64,000 nt of DNA from the NCBI GenBank assembly GCA_902826835.1, contig CADEGH010000002.1:287342-351341 (forward strand), given 5' to 3'. Below are positions 1-8,976 of the stretch, piece by piece. Position 1 is the stretch's first letter; every line of letters begins with the position of its first letter. The notes below the pieces were generated by a model. It did no database searches. It had not been told where the DNA came from and was given only the letters and a program-made list of their open reading frames with translations. The translations under genes and the position numbers were made by a program. This stretch comes from an uncultured bacterium. GTDB taxonomy: Bacteria > Planctomycetota > GCA-002687715.

Positions 1-270
1 CACGGCGAGAACCGGGCCTAGGTGCAGGACTCCGGCCAAGACCGGAATGAACGGAAGGCGGCGGAGGATGCCCAGGGCGATCGCCAGACAGAGGAGTCCG
101 ACAACCGCCATGACGAGGGAGGGAACCTCCGTGAGGGGGGCCGGATCGAAACCCACGGCGCGGCGAAGGATCAAAAACACCCACCACGCCGCTCCGGTAA
201 GGCCATAGAGCACGGCCATCACGGTGAGATGCCAAGGCCGATCCGGAAGCTCCGAAGTCCCGCGTTCCAC
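1..270 (-). CDS. Partial hypothetical integral membrane protein (runs off left edge)
   Basis: An open reading frame runs on the minus strand from position 270 to the window edge without a stop. A GTG start at 270 lies 11 bases after the stop of the upstream gene; an in-frame ATG at 219 is the alternative. The first 90 residues have a short polar leader and then two hydrophobic stretches (including VMAVLYGLTGAAWWVFLIL and a later VMAVVGLLCLAIALGIL segment), so it is probably a polytopic membrane protein. No family can be recognised from this fragment. The close spacing suggests co-transcription with the 282-2600 gene. Confidence 0.55.
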   Translation of the reverse strand, partial: MERGTSELPDRPWHLTVMAVLYGLTGAAWWVFLILRRAVGFDPAPLTEVPSLVMAVVGLLCLAIALGILRRLPFIPVLAGVLHLGPVLAV

Positions 271-281
271 GTGCGCCGAGG

Positions 282-2600
282 TCAACGGCGCACGCCTTCG
301 AGGACTTGGCCGGAGTCACTCGCCTGGAGGAACTTCTCGCTGTTGACGCTGAGGGTGACCTCGTGGCCTCCGCGGTCGATCAAGAGGGAGCCTTCGGACT
401 TCACGAGCAGCGATGCCCGAAGGAGCGCGGAGGCCGGACGTTCGGAGGCGAAGCGCTCGCTGTCGACGCCAATGATGAGATCCCCTTGGCGCAGCCCTAC
501 TTCCTTCAAATAGCCCCCTTCGTCGAGCTCGCGGACGCGGACCATCGCCTCTCGCGCCGGGGCGAAATTCACGATTCCAGGGGCCGGCACCCGCACCCTC
601 ATGGATTCTTCCCCGAACGACCCGTTGGTCACGATTTCGTACTCGCCGGCAAACAGACCCTCGAAACTCACGATGCCCTTGGAGTCCGGATTGCCGCCCC
701 CCCAAGCGTGTTGGCTCGAGTCTTCGGCGGAGCGGAGGTAGGTGTGATTGGTGGCGCGCTCCTTCGGCATCTGCACTTGCAGCTTGTGCCGCCCCGGTAC
801 CGCCACCGTCGCGCTGTTCTCCCCGGAAACCACGGTCACGCCGACTTTCTCGGCGTGGCTGTAGACGCCCTGCGCAGCCAGTACCAGCTCGTACGTACCC
901 GGCTGCAGCGGACCGAAGCTGCAGTGGGTGTCCTGCGGCCATAGACTGCTCGTGACCTGGGACAAATACCGACTTCCTTTGCCTTGCAGGCTCAGCAAGG
1001 TGCCTTGGAGCTGGTCCTTCGTGACCCCGGTGAGATTGACATTGAGAATTCCCGGACGTTCCATCGTGATTTCGATCAGCCCATTCGCCGAAGTCGGGAA
1101 CGCGACCGCGCGCTGACCGAATCCACCGGCCTGGGCGATCAGCACGCCATCTTCGACTTTCACGTCGGGCTTGGTGCGCTGGACGAGGAAGGTGCCATCC
1201 GGCTGGGGCCGTACCGTGACACCCTCGACTTCGTCGCGGTTCCACCACCGGCGCCAAGGCTGGACCTTCCCTTCCTCCTCGATTTTTTCGGCACGCACCT
1301 GTGCGTTGCGCAGCAGGTTGCCGTCCGGGCCCAACACCTTCACCACGACCCCCACCGGCGCGTCGGGCTTGGGCAGGCGGAGATCCTTCTCGAGATACTG
1401 GCCCTCCGCGACTTGGACGGACTCGCTGTAGACCAGCTTTCCGAACGTTGATACGCCGATTCGGTACAGACCCGGCTTCAGGTCCAAGAACTTGTAGCGA
1501 CCGAACGGACCTTCCTCGTTCCAGTGCGACTGCCCATCCTCCTGAAGCTTCTCGTCGGTCGGCGGCGCATCCTGGTAGTGCATCACGTGCACGGCGTGGT
1601 TAGGCAAGGGGTCGTCGCCGCCGGGTAGCACTTTGCCGCTGATCGCGGTGCGCCCCTTGAGCTTGAGCACGAGGTTGGTCGGTCGGTTGCGAGCGTCGAT
1701 GAAGACTCGCTGCGGCTCCGATTTGTAGCGTTGCCGCACTCCCCCCTCGGCCACAAACGCGTAGGACCCGGCCCCGACCCGGATTTCGGGGCGCGCCTTG
1801 AACCACGTCTCGTGCAGGCTGTTGCCCCAGCCACCGTCCATCCCATCGCTCGATTCGGACATGATCGTCGCTTCGTCGGGTTGCGTCCCGTCCGGGAGCC
1901 GCACGTCGAACTGAATCGCGTAGAGCGTGGTGGCGACAAAGTCGACTTGGGAACCGGCCCGCGCTTCCCAAGGCCGGGAGTGGGACGCGCCGTTGATGGT
2001 GAGGCCGGGTGCAAACGCTTGGACATGAAACACGCCTGTGTCGATGCCCTTCAAGACGTATTTGCCCTCCCGGTCGGTCGTGACGCGCAGCGTGTCGCGA
2101 CGCCGCGTGAGTTCCTCGACCACCATCTTCTTGACCATCTCACGCAAGTCTTGATCAACCGGTGCCCCGTCTCCGGTCCGCCACGTCGGAATCTCGATCG
2201 GCTTCTTCGGGGTGTCCTCCTCGTCGCCGGGACCGCCACGGGCCCCGATGATGACGACTCCAGACAGCGGCTGACCCTGATCGTCGTAAACGGTTCCCGA
2301 GATGATTCCGGTCGGGGCGGCCGCCGGATTGCTGTCGGAGCTTTCGAGTTCGGGGTTCTCCGGGACCTCCTCAAGCAGAGACCCGAGGGAGCCCGAGTAC
2401 TCCTGAGCGGCGACCTTGTTCGGTGGCAGGTTCGTCCCACCTCCCTGCGCGGGCAATGCTGGGACCCTCGTCCCACCGAGCGCCCCCGGCCCGAGGGTCG
2501 GCTCGGCCGACCCGCTGCCTCCACCCAGAAGCCACCCGCCGCCCGCCCCCAACGCCAAGCCGATGAGGAGCCCCACCCAGAGCGTCGTACCGCGATTCAT
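282..2600 (-). CDS. Secreted or membrane-anchored protein with carboxypeptidase-regulatory-like repeats and a PDZ-like C-terminus
   Basis: The 772-residue protein starts with an uncleaved-looking hydrophobic anchor (WVGLLIGLALGAGGGWLLGG, residues 8-27), followed by a Gly/Pro-rich linker. Around residue 97 a carboxypeptidase-regulatory-like beta-sandwich begins (GTVYDDQGQPLSGVVI), with the typical later signature of 'DREGKYVLKGI' and 'HVQAF'. Several further transthyretin/CarboxypepD-like repeats follow (for example GRYKFLDLKPGLYRIGV). The last 80 residues resemble a PDZ domain (GLRQGDLIIGVDSERF). The ATG at 2600 has an AAGGA ribosome site. These proteins are common in Planctomycetota and sit on the outside of the membrane; no enzyme motif is seen. 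It lies 125 bases downstream of nuoN and may be transcribed separately. Confidence 0.8.
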   Translation of the reverse strand: MNRGTTLWVGLLIGLALGAGGGWLLGGGSGSAEPTLGPGALGGTRVPALPAQGGGTNLPPNKVAAQEYSGSLGSLLEEVPENPELESSDSNPAAAPTGIISGTVYDDQGQPLSGVVIIGARGGPGDEEDTPKKPIEIPTWRTGDGAPVDQDLREMVKKMVVEELTRRRDTLRVTTDREGKYVLKGIDTGVFHVQAFAPGLTINGASHSRPWEARAGSQVDFVATTLYAIQFDVRLPDGTQPDEATIMSESSDGMDGGWGNSLHETWFKARPEIRVGAGSYAFVAEGGVRQRYKSEPQRVFIDARNRPTNLVLKLKGRTAISGKVLPGGDDPLPNHAVHVMHYQDAPPTDEKLQEDGQSHWNEEGPFGRYKFLDLKPGLYRIGVSTFGKLVYSESVQVAEGQYLEKDLRLPKPDAPVGVVVKVLGPDGNLLRNAQVRAEKIEEEGKVQPWRRWWNRDEVEGVTVRPQPDGTFLVQRTKPDVKVEDGVLIAQAGGFGQRAVAFPTSANGLIEITMERPGILNVNLTGVTKDQLQGTLLSLQGKGSRYLSQVTSSLWPQDTHCSFGPLQPGTYELVLAAQGVYSHAEKVGVTVVSGENSATVAVPGRHKLQVQMPKERATNHTYLRSAEDSSQHAWGGGNPDSKGIVSFEGLFAGEYEIVTNGSFGEESMRVRVPAPGIVNFAPAREAMVRVRELDEGGYLKEVGLRQGDLIIGVDSERFASERPASALLRASLLVKSEGSLLIDRGGHEVTLSVNSEKFLQASDSGQVLEGVRR

Positions 2601-2725
2601 TGCCCGTTCCTTTCAGACTCGCCGAAGTGCCACTCGGCCGACCGAATCGAGTTCGGTCGGGGACATCATCATAGAGCTGGAAGAGGACGGACGGCAATCG
2701 CCGCCGTTACCGGGCAGGGGCTATT

Positions 2726-4207
2726 TCAGCCGGCGGCGGCACGAGCGATCGAAAACAGGCCATCCGCCCCCATTCCCAAGACGTTGGGGCCGGCACCAAG
2801 CCAGATCACGGCGATCACGAGGAGGATGCACACCGCCATCACCACCTTGGAGACCGGCGAAGTGGCCGGGAGGGGTTCCGGGGCCGGGCGCATGTACATG
2901 GCGGAGATCACGCGGAGGTAGTAGGCGAGACCGATCACGCTGTTGAGGATCAGAGCCACCAAGAGCACCCAGAAGAACGGCCCCTCGCTCGAACGGGCCC
3001 GCTCCACCAGGACCGCGAAGACGTTCCACTTGGCCAAGAAGCCGGCGGTAAGCGGGACGCTCGCCAAACTGAGCATCATGATCAGGAGGGTGAACGCCAA
3101 CACGGGCGATCGCGACTTGAGCCCGCCCAAGTCTGCGAACGTCAGGCCACGTCCGTCCGCCGTCTCCAAAGCCGACAGCACGGCAAAGGCGCCGAGATTC
3201 GTGATCGTGTACGCAATGAGATAATGCATCACCGCGGCGAGCGGCGCGCTGAATCCCGCCGTGTCGGGAGTCGCGAGGAAGGCGGCAAACGCCAGGAACA
3301 AATAACCGGCGTGGCCAATGCTCGAGTACGCGAGCATCCGTTTCACCGAGTGCTGAGCGAGCGCGGACAAGTTTCCGACCGTCACGGTCAAGACGGCGAG
3401 CCAGCCGACCGCTTCGACGATTTGGCCAGAAAACGCCGGCGTCGCATCGAGCACTCGCAAGAGCGCAGTGGCCGCTACGACTTTGACCGCAGTCGACATG
3501 AATCCGGTGATGGGTGTAGGCGCGCCCTCGTAGACGTCCGGAGCCCACATGTGGAAGGGTACCGCACTCAACTTGAAGCCGAACCCGACCAGGAGGAGCA
3601 GAATCCCCGCCAACGCCAATCCACTCGACTCCACCAGTTTGGCTTCGATCACCGGCAGCGAGAAACTCCCCGCCGCGCCGTACACCAGGGCCAAGCCGAA
3701 CACGAGGATGCCGCTCGCAAAGGCCCCGGTCAGGAAGTACTTGAGGCCAGCCTCGACCGACGCGCGTCGCTCGCGGAGCGCCGCCGAGAGCGCGTAGAGC
3801 CCGACCGAAAGCGTCTCCAAGCCGACAAAAGCGCCGACGAGATGGTCGGTCTGCACCATCGCCATCATGCCGGCAATCACGAGCAAGAGCAGGACGTAGA
3901 CCTCCGCCCGATCCTTGCCCGCGCGCTGAAGGTGATGAGGAAGGAGCACTGCCGTCACGGCGCCAGCTAGGCAGGCGAGTGCCGAGGCAAGCACTCCCAG
4001 CCGATCGATGAGGAGGAATCCGTGAAACCCGGTGGTCGGAGTGGCCGCCTTCCCCCACTGGAGAATGCAGAGTCCGAACGCCAGGGCAGCGCCCACGGCG
4101 GCAATTGGACCGGCCTCGGCAAAGCCCTTGGGGCCCGTGCGGAACTTGGCCACGAGGATGACGCTGGCCGCCACCACCAAGGCGAGGTAGGGATAGATCA
4201 AATCCAT
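2726..4207 (-). CDS. nuoN: NADH-quinone oxidoreductase subunit N
   Basis: This 493-residue, about 14-helix membrane protein is the last gene of the nuo operon and one of the three antiporter-like proton-pumping subunits of complex I. Family hallmarks are visible: the helix 5 region around ETLSVGLYAL with its conserved Glu, the KLSAVPFHMWAPDVYEGAP segment, the lysine-containing HSVKRMLAYSSIGHAGY segment, and the broken-helix region near LAKWNVF. Length matches NuoN of other bacteria (about 480-500). Its ATG is 1 base past the nuoM stop, so translation is probably coupled. It is the distal end of the operon; a 125-base gap follows. Confidence 0.96.
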   Translation of the reverse strand: MDLIYPYLALVVAASVILVAKFRTGPKGFAEAGPIAAVGAALAFGLCILQWGKAATPTTGFHGFLLIDRLGVLASALACLAGAVTAVLLPHHLQRAGKDRAEVYVLLLLVIAGMMAMVQTDHLVGAFVGLETLSVGLYALSAALRERRASVEAGLKYFLTGAFASGILVFGLALVYGAAGSFSLPVIEAKLVESSGLALAGILLLLVGFGFKLSAVPFHMWAPDVYEGAPTPITGFMSTAVKVVAATALLRVLDATPAFSGQIVEAVGWLAVLTVTVGNLSALAQHSVKRMLAYSSIGHAGYLFLAFAAFLATPDTAGFSAPLAAVMHYLIAYTITNLGAFAVLSALETADGRGLTFADLGGLKSRSPVLAFTLLIMMLSLASVPLTAGFLAKWNVFAVLVERARSSEGPFFWVLLVALILNSVIGLAYYLRVISAMYMRPAPEPLPATSPVSKVVMAVCILLVIAVIWLGAGPNVLGMGADGLFSIARAAAG

Positions 4208-4208
4208 G

Positions 4209-5690
4209 TCAGCGCCCTCCCTCGGATTGGTGGATCCGCTGGAGGTCCTTCTGCAAGTCCCCCTGCATCGGCCCGAGCAGCGCCTGCCCTCGGATTCCCA
4301 TCCACAAAATGGCCACGATCAGCGGGGCCATCACCAGGACTTCGCGGCCCTTCAAGTCCTCGAGGGACTCGTTTTCGCTGCGGGTCAGAGGTCCGAAGAA
4401 AACCTTCTTGGTGGCCCCAAGCATGTACCAAGCGCCGAGAATGGACCCGAGCGCCCCCAGGATGGCGAATATCGGCTTGGCCTTGAAAGCACCCGCCAGA
4501 ATCAGGAACTCCCCGACAAAACCGTTGGTGCCCGGGAGGGCGATGCTGCTCATCGCCACCACCACGAAGATCACCGCGAAGACCGGCATGACCTTGGCGA
4601 TCCCCCCGAATTGGTCGAACTCGCGCGTGTGGCGTCGCTCGTAGAGGAAACCCACGAGGAGGAACAAGGCCCCGGTGCTCACGCCGTGCGCGAGCATCTG
4701 GAACATTGCTCCCGACATGCCCTCGGCATTCAGTGCGAACAACCCGAGCATGACCGCACCCATGTGCGCGACCGAGGAATAAGCGACCAAGCGCTTGATG
4801 TCGGTTTGGACCATCGCGGCCAAGGAGCCCGCGATGATTGCAATCACCGCCAAGGTGCTGATCAGAGGGGCCGCGGCGCGGGCCGCCTCGGGGAACAGCG
4901 GGATGGCGATCCGCAGGAAGCCGTATCCACCCATCTTGAGGAGGACGCCGGCCAGGATGACCGACCCCGGGGTGGGCGCTTCAGTGTGCGCATCCGGCAG
5001 CCAGGTGTGGAACGGCCAGAGCGGCACCTTGATGGCAAAGCTCACCCCGAACGCGAAGAAGCAGGCGACCTGCTCCTCGCGCGAAAGCACCAACTTTTGG
5101 AGCAAGTCGAGGCTGAACGTCGGGCTGCCGAACTGTTCGTTCGCGCGGATTCCCAAGTACACGAGGGCCGCGAGCATCGGAAGCGAACCGATCACCGTGT
5201 AGAGGAAGAACTTGAGGCCCGCGTAGTGGCGGTTCTTCCCGCCCCAGATGCCGATCATCAAGTACATGGGAACCAGCATCAGTTCCCAGAACACGAAGAA
5301 TAGGAAGAGGTCGCGCGCGAGCACCGCTCCGAGCATCGCGGTCTGGAGCACCAAGAACCAAATGCAGAAGCGGCGCGACTCGTGCTCGATCGACGACTGA
5401 GCGGCATAAGCGGTGATCGGGGCCAAAAAGACGGTGAGCAGGACGAGGAGGAGCGCCAACCGATCGACGCCGAGAGAGAAGGTGGCACCGAGGGCCGGGA
5501 TCCACGAACTCGAGCTCTCGTGCGAGAAGCGGCCCCCTTCCCCGGGAGCGAACCCGAGCGAGACGGCGAGGCCGAGGCCGAGCAGGGCCAGTGAAGTCGC
5601 GATCGTGATGGGGAACGCTGCCCGCTCGGACTTCGTGAGGACGAGGGCCAGGATTCCAAGGAGCGGCACGGCGAGGAGGAGAGTCAACAT
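4209..5690 (-). CDS. nuoM: NADH-quinone oxidoreductase subunit M
   Basis: This 493-residue antiporter-like membrane subunit of complex I acts in proton translocation. It shows the conserved FWELMLVPMYLMIGIWGG segment with the essential helix 5 Glu, the KVPLWPFHTWLPDAHTEAPT block, the TDIKRLVAYSSVAHMG block with the pumping Lys, and LPGTNGFVGEFL near the C-terminal half. It is of normal length for NuoM. It starts with ATG at 5690 and stops 1 base before nuoN; nuoL ends 5 bases upstream. Fully syntenic with other nuo operons. Confidence 0.97.
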   Translation of the reverse strand: MLTLLLAVPLLGILALVLTKSERAAFPITIATSLALLGLGLAVSLGFAPGEGGRFSHESSSSWIPALGATFSLGVDRLALLLVLLTVFLAPITAYAAQSSIEHESRRFCIWFLVLQTAMLGAVLARDLFLFFVFWELMLVPMYLMIGIWGGKNRHYAGLKFFLYTVIGSLPMLAALVYLGIRANEQFGSPTFSLDLLQKLVLSREEQVACFFAFGVSFAIKVPLWPFHTWLPDAHTEAPTPGSVILAGVLLKMGGYGFLRIAIPLFPEAARAAAPLISTLAVIAIIAGSLAAMVQTDIKRLVAYSSVAHMGAVMLGLFALNAEGMSGAMFQMLAHGVSTGALFLLVGFLYERRHTREFDQFGGIAKVMPVFAVIFVVVAMSSIALPGTNGFVGEFLILAGAFKAKPIFAILGALGSILGAWYMLGATKKVFFGPLTRSENESLEDLKGREVLVMAPLIVAILWMGIRGQALLGPMQGDLQKDLQRIHQSEGGR

Positions 5691-5695
5691 GCCGG

Positions 5696-7651
5696 TTACC
5701 CCAGAACCGAGAGGAGAAGGAGAAGCGCGCCGAGGATCATGATCCCCACGTAGCCTCGAAGCAGGCCGGTCTGGCCAAACGAAAGGACACGACCGAGCAG
5801 GCGAGCGACGGAGCCGAGGCCGTTGACGATGCCTTCGATCAAGCCCTGATCGACCCCACGCAGCACGACCTGTCGCGCCAATGATTCGGTGGGGCGCACC
5901 ACCGTGGCGGTGTAGGCCTCATCGACCCGGAATTTGTCGCGCACGAGCGCATGGAGCTTCGGGATCTTGGCGGTGACCCGCCCGGGCAGCTCGGGTTTCT
6001 TGACGTAGGCCCACCACGCGGCCGAAATGCCGGCGAGGCCCATGACCACCGACCACGCCATGAGGCTCCACTCGACGGCAATCGCATGCTCGCCGTGAGC
6101 GGCGTGCGGCTGGGCGAAGTCGGGGATGATCGGCGCCAAGTAGTGCCCGAAGATGTCGTGCCCACCGAGGATGTGGGGCACTCCCAAGAATCCGACGATG
6201 GCGGCACCGAGAGCGAGCGCACCTTGGGTCATCCACATCGGCTTCGGCACTTCGTGCGGATGGGCATGCCCCCGGTAGCTTCCGCCGAAGGTCATGAAGA
6301 TCAGGCGGAACATGTAGAAGGCGGTCAGGAGGGCGCCGAGGAAGCCGCAGAGCCAGCCAATCTTGCCGGCCATCGTGCCGTGGGAAAACGCGCGCCAGAG
6401 GATCTCGTCCTTCGAGAAGAAGCCGGAGAGCGGCGGGACTCCGGCCATAGCGGCGGCCGACAGGGTCATCGCCGCGCAGGTCCACGGCATCTTCTTGCGA
6501 AGCCCACCCATGTGCCGCATGTCCTGCTCGTGGTGGCAGGCGTGGATCACCGAGCCCGAGCCCAAAAAGAGGGCGGCTTTGAAGAACGCGTGGGTCACGA
6601 CGTGGAACATCCCGGCCGCGACGTAGCCGGTGCCGACGCCGAGCATCATGTACCCGATCTGGGAGATCGTGGAGTAGGCCAGCACCTTCTTGATGTCGGT
6701 TTGCGCGAGGGCCATCACTCCCGCGAACAGCGAAGTCACCCCCGCCACGACCATGATCGTGCCCTGGGCGACGGGGCTGAGCGCGTAGAGGAAGTTCAGG
6801 CGGGCCACCATGTAGACCCCGGCGGTGACCATCGTCGCCGCGTGGATCAGGGCGCTCACCGGAGTGGGACCGGCCATCGCGTCCGGGAGCCAGACGTAGA
6901 GCGGGATCTGGGCGGACTTGCCCGTCGCTCCCCAGAACAACAGCAATCCGATGAGAGTGGCAACGCTCGCCCCGAGAATTCCGCTCGGGCCGAGGAGCGT
7001 GGCCCGCCCGGCTTCGGAAGTCGCGTAGGCCTGGATGCCGGCGAAGTCCAACGTGCCTGCGGTGCGCCACAGGAGAAACAGCGCGATGAGGAAGCCGAAG
7101 TCCCCCACGCGGTTCACGACAAAGGCCTTCATGCCCGCCGTGGCTTTTTCGCTGTCCTTCCACCAGTAGCCGATCAAGAGATAGGAGCAGAGACCCACGC
7201 CTTCCCAGCCGACAAACAAAACCGCGAGGTTTTTCCCCAAGACCAGGATGGTCATGAAGAAGGTGAAGAGATTGAGCGCCGAGAAGTAGCGCGCAAACCC
7301 CTCCTCCTCGTGCATGTACGCAGTGGAATAGATGTGAATCAGGGATCCGATCCCCGTGATTACGAGCAGCATCACGCAAGTCAGAGCGTCAGCGGTGAGG
7401 TCGAGCCCGATCCGCAGATCACCGACCGCAATCCACTCGAACCACTGGGTCGTGATCCGACCGCCGGCCTCGCCGAGGCCGCGCCAAACTTGGATGGCCA
7501 TGGCAAAGGCGAAGAGCGGAGCCGCGCAGGCCACGACGTGCACGAGGGTGCGCGAGACCGATCGGCCTCTGGCCGACCAGAGCGAGAAAAACCCGTTCAG
7601 GGCCGCCCCGGCGAGCAACGCCAGAGGAATGAGCGAAAGTGCGGTCCCCAT
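5696..7651 (-). CDS. nuoL: NADH-quinone oxidoreductase subunit L
   Basis: This 651-residue protein is the most distal proton-pumping subunit of complex I. It carries the NuoL/Mrp signature FVGWEGVGLCSYLLIGYWW (helix 5 Glu), KSAQIPLYVWLPDAMAGPT, and QTDIKKVLAYSTISQIGYM with its Lys. The long C-terminal region after about residue 480 corresponds to the lateral amphipathic helix and final anchor helix. It begins at ATG 7651, 2 bases after the nuoK stop, and ends with TAA. Length is slightly above the 610-620 residues usual in Proteobacteria. Confidence 0.97.
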   Translation of the reverse strand: MGTALSLIPLALLAGAALNGFFSLWSARGRSVSRTLVHVVACAAPLFAFAMAIQVWRGLGEAGGRITTQWFEWIAVGDLRIGLDLTADALTCVMLLVITGIGSLIHIYSTAYMHEEEGFARYFSALNLFTFFMTILVLGKNLAVLFVGWEGVGLCSYLLIGYWWKDSEKATAGMKAFVVNRVGDFGFLIALFLLWRTAGTLDFAGIQAYATSEAGRATLLGPSGILGASVATLIGLLLFWGATGKSAQIPLYVWLPDAMAGPTPVSALIHAATMVTAGVYMVARLNFLYALSPVAQGTIMVVAGVTSLFAGVMALAQTDIKKVLAYSTISQIGYMMLGVGTGYVAAGMFHVVTHAFFKAALFLGSGSVIHACHHEQDMRHMGGLRKKMPWTCAAMTLSAAAMAGVPPLSGFFSKDEILWRAFSHGTMAGKIGWLCGFLGALLTAFYMFRLIFMTFGGSYRGHAHPHEVPKPMWMTQGALALGAAIVGFLGVPHILGGHDIFGHYLAPIIPDFAQPHAAHGEHAIAVEWSLMAWSVVMGLAGISAAWWAYVKKPELPGRVTAKIPKLHALVRDKFRVDEAYTATVVRPTESLARQVVLRGVDQGLIEGIVNGLGSVARLLGRVLSFGQTGLLRGYVGIMILGALLLLLSVLG

Positions 7652-7653
7652 GG

Positions 7654-7959
7654 TTAGCCTCGAAGCTCCACCAAGTCGTCCGTGTCGAGTTTGTGCCGCA
7701 GCCGGTAGAGCGCGATCACCATCGACAGGCCGACCGCGGACTCCGCCGCGGCCAACGCGAGAATGAGGAAGAAGAACACGTGTCCGTCGGTGTCCCCGTA
7801 GAGGCGGGCGAACACGAGGATCGCGAGCGCCCCCGCATTCAGCATGAGCTCGACGGACAGGAACACAATCAGGAGATTTTTGCGGATGAGGAAGCCCGCC
7901 ATGCCGATCGCGAAGAGCAGCACGGAGACGACCAGGTAGGCCTTCGGGTCGTTTGCCAT
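7654..7959 (-). CDS. nuoK: NADH-quinone oxidoreductase subunit K
   Basis: A three-helix membrane subunit of 101 residues, the usual NuoK length. The start is ATG 7959, just after the nuoJ stop at 7961-7963. A longer in-frame reading that begins inside nuoJ has no hydrophobic or family-like sequence and is rejected. The two conserved intramembrane glutamates of NuoK can be seen in the segments LLIVFLSVELMLNAG and LALAAAESAVGLSMV. It forms part of the proton channel region near NuoJ/NuoH. Confidence 0.95.
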   Translation of the reverse strand: MANDPKAYLVVSVLLFAIGMAGFLIRKNLLIVFLSVELMLNAGALAILVFARLYGDTDGHVFFFLILALAAAESAVGLSMVIALYRLRHKLDTDDLVELRG

Positions 7960-7960
7960 G

Positions 7961-8458
7961 TCAGTCGAGCCTCTTCTTGGCGAGGAGCACCGCTGCCACC
8001 AGGGCCGCCAAAAGCAAGAGCGAGAGCACTTCGAACACCCAGGTCCAAGTGCCGAAGAGCCGGGTCCCAATGCTCGCGACGGTCCCGAAATCGGGAGCCA
8101 CCGCGGCGGGAACCGGGAGATTCGAGTGGAGGATCACTCCGATCAAGAGCGCCGCGAACGGGATGAGCAGGAACACCGAGGCGATCACCCCGGGCTTCGA
8201 GATCTTCTCGCTCGGGTCTTCCTCCGGAGCATTCAAGAACATGATTACGAAGATCACGAGCACCATGATGGCGCCCGCGTAGAGCATGACTTGGAGAATG
8301 CCCGGAAAGGGGGCCTTGAGCTGGAAGTAAAGCCCCGCGAGTGCCACAAAGCTGACGACCAGGGAGAGCGCGCAGTGCAGCGCCGCCTTGCGGGTGATGG
8401 CCAAAAGCCCCGCCCCCACCGCCACGGAGGCGAAGATCCAAAAGAAGACCTGGTGCAT
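7961..8458 (-). CDS. nuoJ: NADH-quinone oxidoreductase subunit J
   Basis: This 165-residue, five-helix membrane subunit has the NuoJ signature: ALHCALSLVVSFVALAGLYF early, then the conserved pi-bulge helix region QVMLYAGAIMVLVIFVIMFL. It overlaps the nuoI stop by one base (its ATG ends at 8458, where the nuoI stop codon also begins), indicating translational coupling. The predicted product sits in the membrane arm next to NuoH, A and K. Confidence 0.95.
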   Translation of the reverse strand: MHQVFFWIFASVAVGAGLLAITRKAALHCALSLVVSFVALAGLYFQLKAPFPGILQVMLYAGAIMVLVIFVIMFLNAPEEDPSEKISKPGVIASVFLLIPFAALLIGVILHSNLPVPAAVAPDFGTVASIGTRLFGTWTWVFEVLSLLLLAALVAAVLLAKKRLD

Positions 8459-8976
8459 CAGCGGTCTCCTCGACGCGGGCGATAGCCGTCAGGGCCGGCC
8501 GCCGGCTCGTAGCTCAGAAGTCTCTCCTTGTCGTAGATGAAGTCCTTACGGTCGTAAGCCGGCATCGGCAAAAGCCCGGTATCCATGCGGATCGCATCGC
8601 AGGGGCAGGCTTCCACGCACAGACTGCACTCGACACACTTCAGCATGTCGATATCGAACTTCACCGGGAACTTCTCGATCGGGCGATCGGGGTACTCCCC
8701 CGCCACGATGTGGATGCAGCCGGCCGGACACGAGGTCGCGCAGCACATGCACGCGGTGCAGCGCGGGCTGCCGTCTTCGTGTTTGGTGAGGCGGTGGACG
8801 GACCGGAAGCGCACGGGAAACGGGTTTTTGATCTCGGGGTAGGCGACGGTGCGCAGGCGACCCGGATTGCGCAGGTTGCGCACGAGGTGCCCGAAGGTCG
8901 TGCCGAGGCCCTTCACGATCTCGATCAAGTATCGCCCCTCGCGGAAACGAAGGGGCTTGGGTTTGGCGTTGGGCAT
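8458..8976 (-). CDS. nuoI: NADH-quinone oxidoreductase subunit I (two 4Fe-4S clusters)
   Basis: This peripheral-arm ferredoxin-like subunit of 172 residues carries iron-sulfur clusters N6a and N6b. Two complete CxxCxxCxxxC motifs are present: [16 protein letters not shown] and [16 protein letters not shown]. Between and after them the sequence follows the NuoI pattern ([15 protein letters not shown]; ends with a charged tail). The start is ATG 8976, overlapping the nuoH stop in an ATGA arrangement. A much longer open frame extends upstream, but it is a shadow of nuoH. Confidence 0.96.
   Translation of the reverse strand: MPNAKPKPLRFREGRYLIEIVKGLGTTFGHLVRNLRNPGRLRTVAYPEIKNPFPVRFRSVHRLTKHEDGSPRCTACMCCATSCPAGCIHIVAGEYPDRPIEKFPVKFDIDMLKCVECSLCVEACPCDAIRMDTGLLPMPAYDRKDFIYDKERLLSYEPAAGPDGYRPRRGDR

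Noticed and set aside
22..944. Plus-strand open frames over the left-edge genes
   Set aside because: They lie opposite the well-supported minus-strand protein with anchor and repeats and have Arg/Pro/His-rich composition typical of antisense frames in GC-rich DNA.
5951..7657. 568-codon plus-strand open frame opposite nuoL
   Set aside because: It is exactly antisense to a textbook NuoL; its His/Glu/Gly-rich sequence has no recognisable domain.
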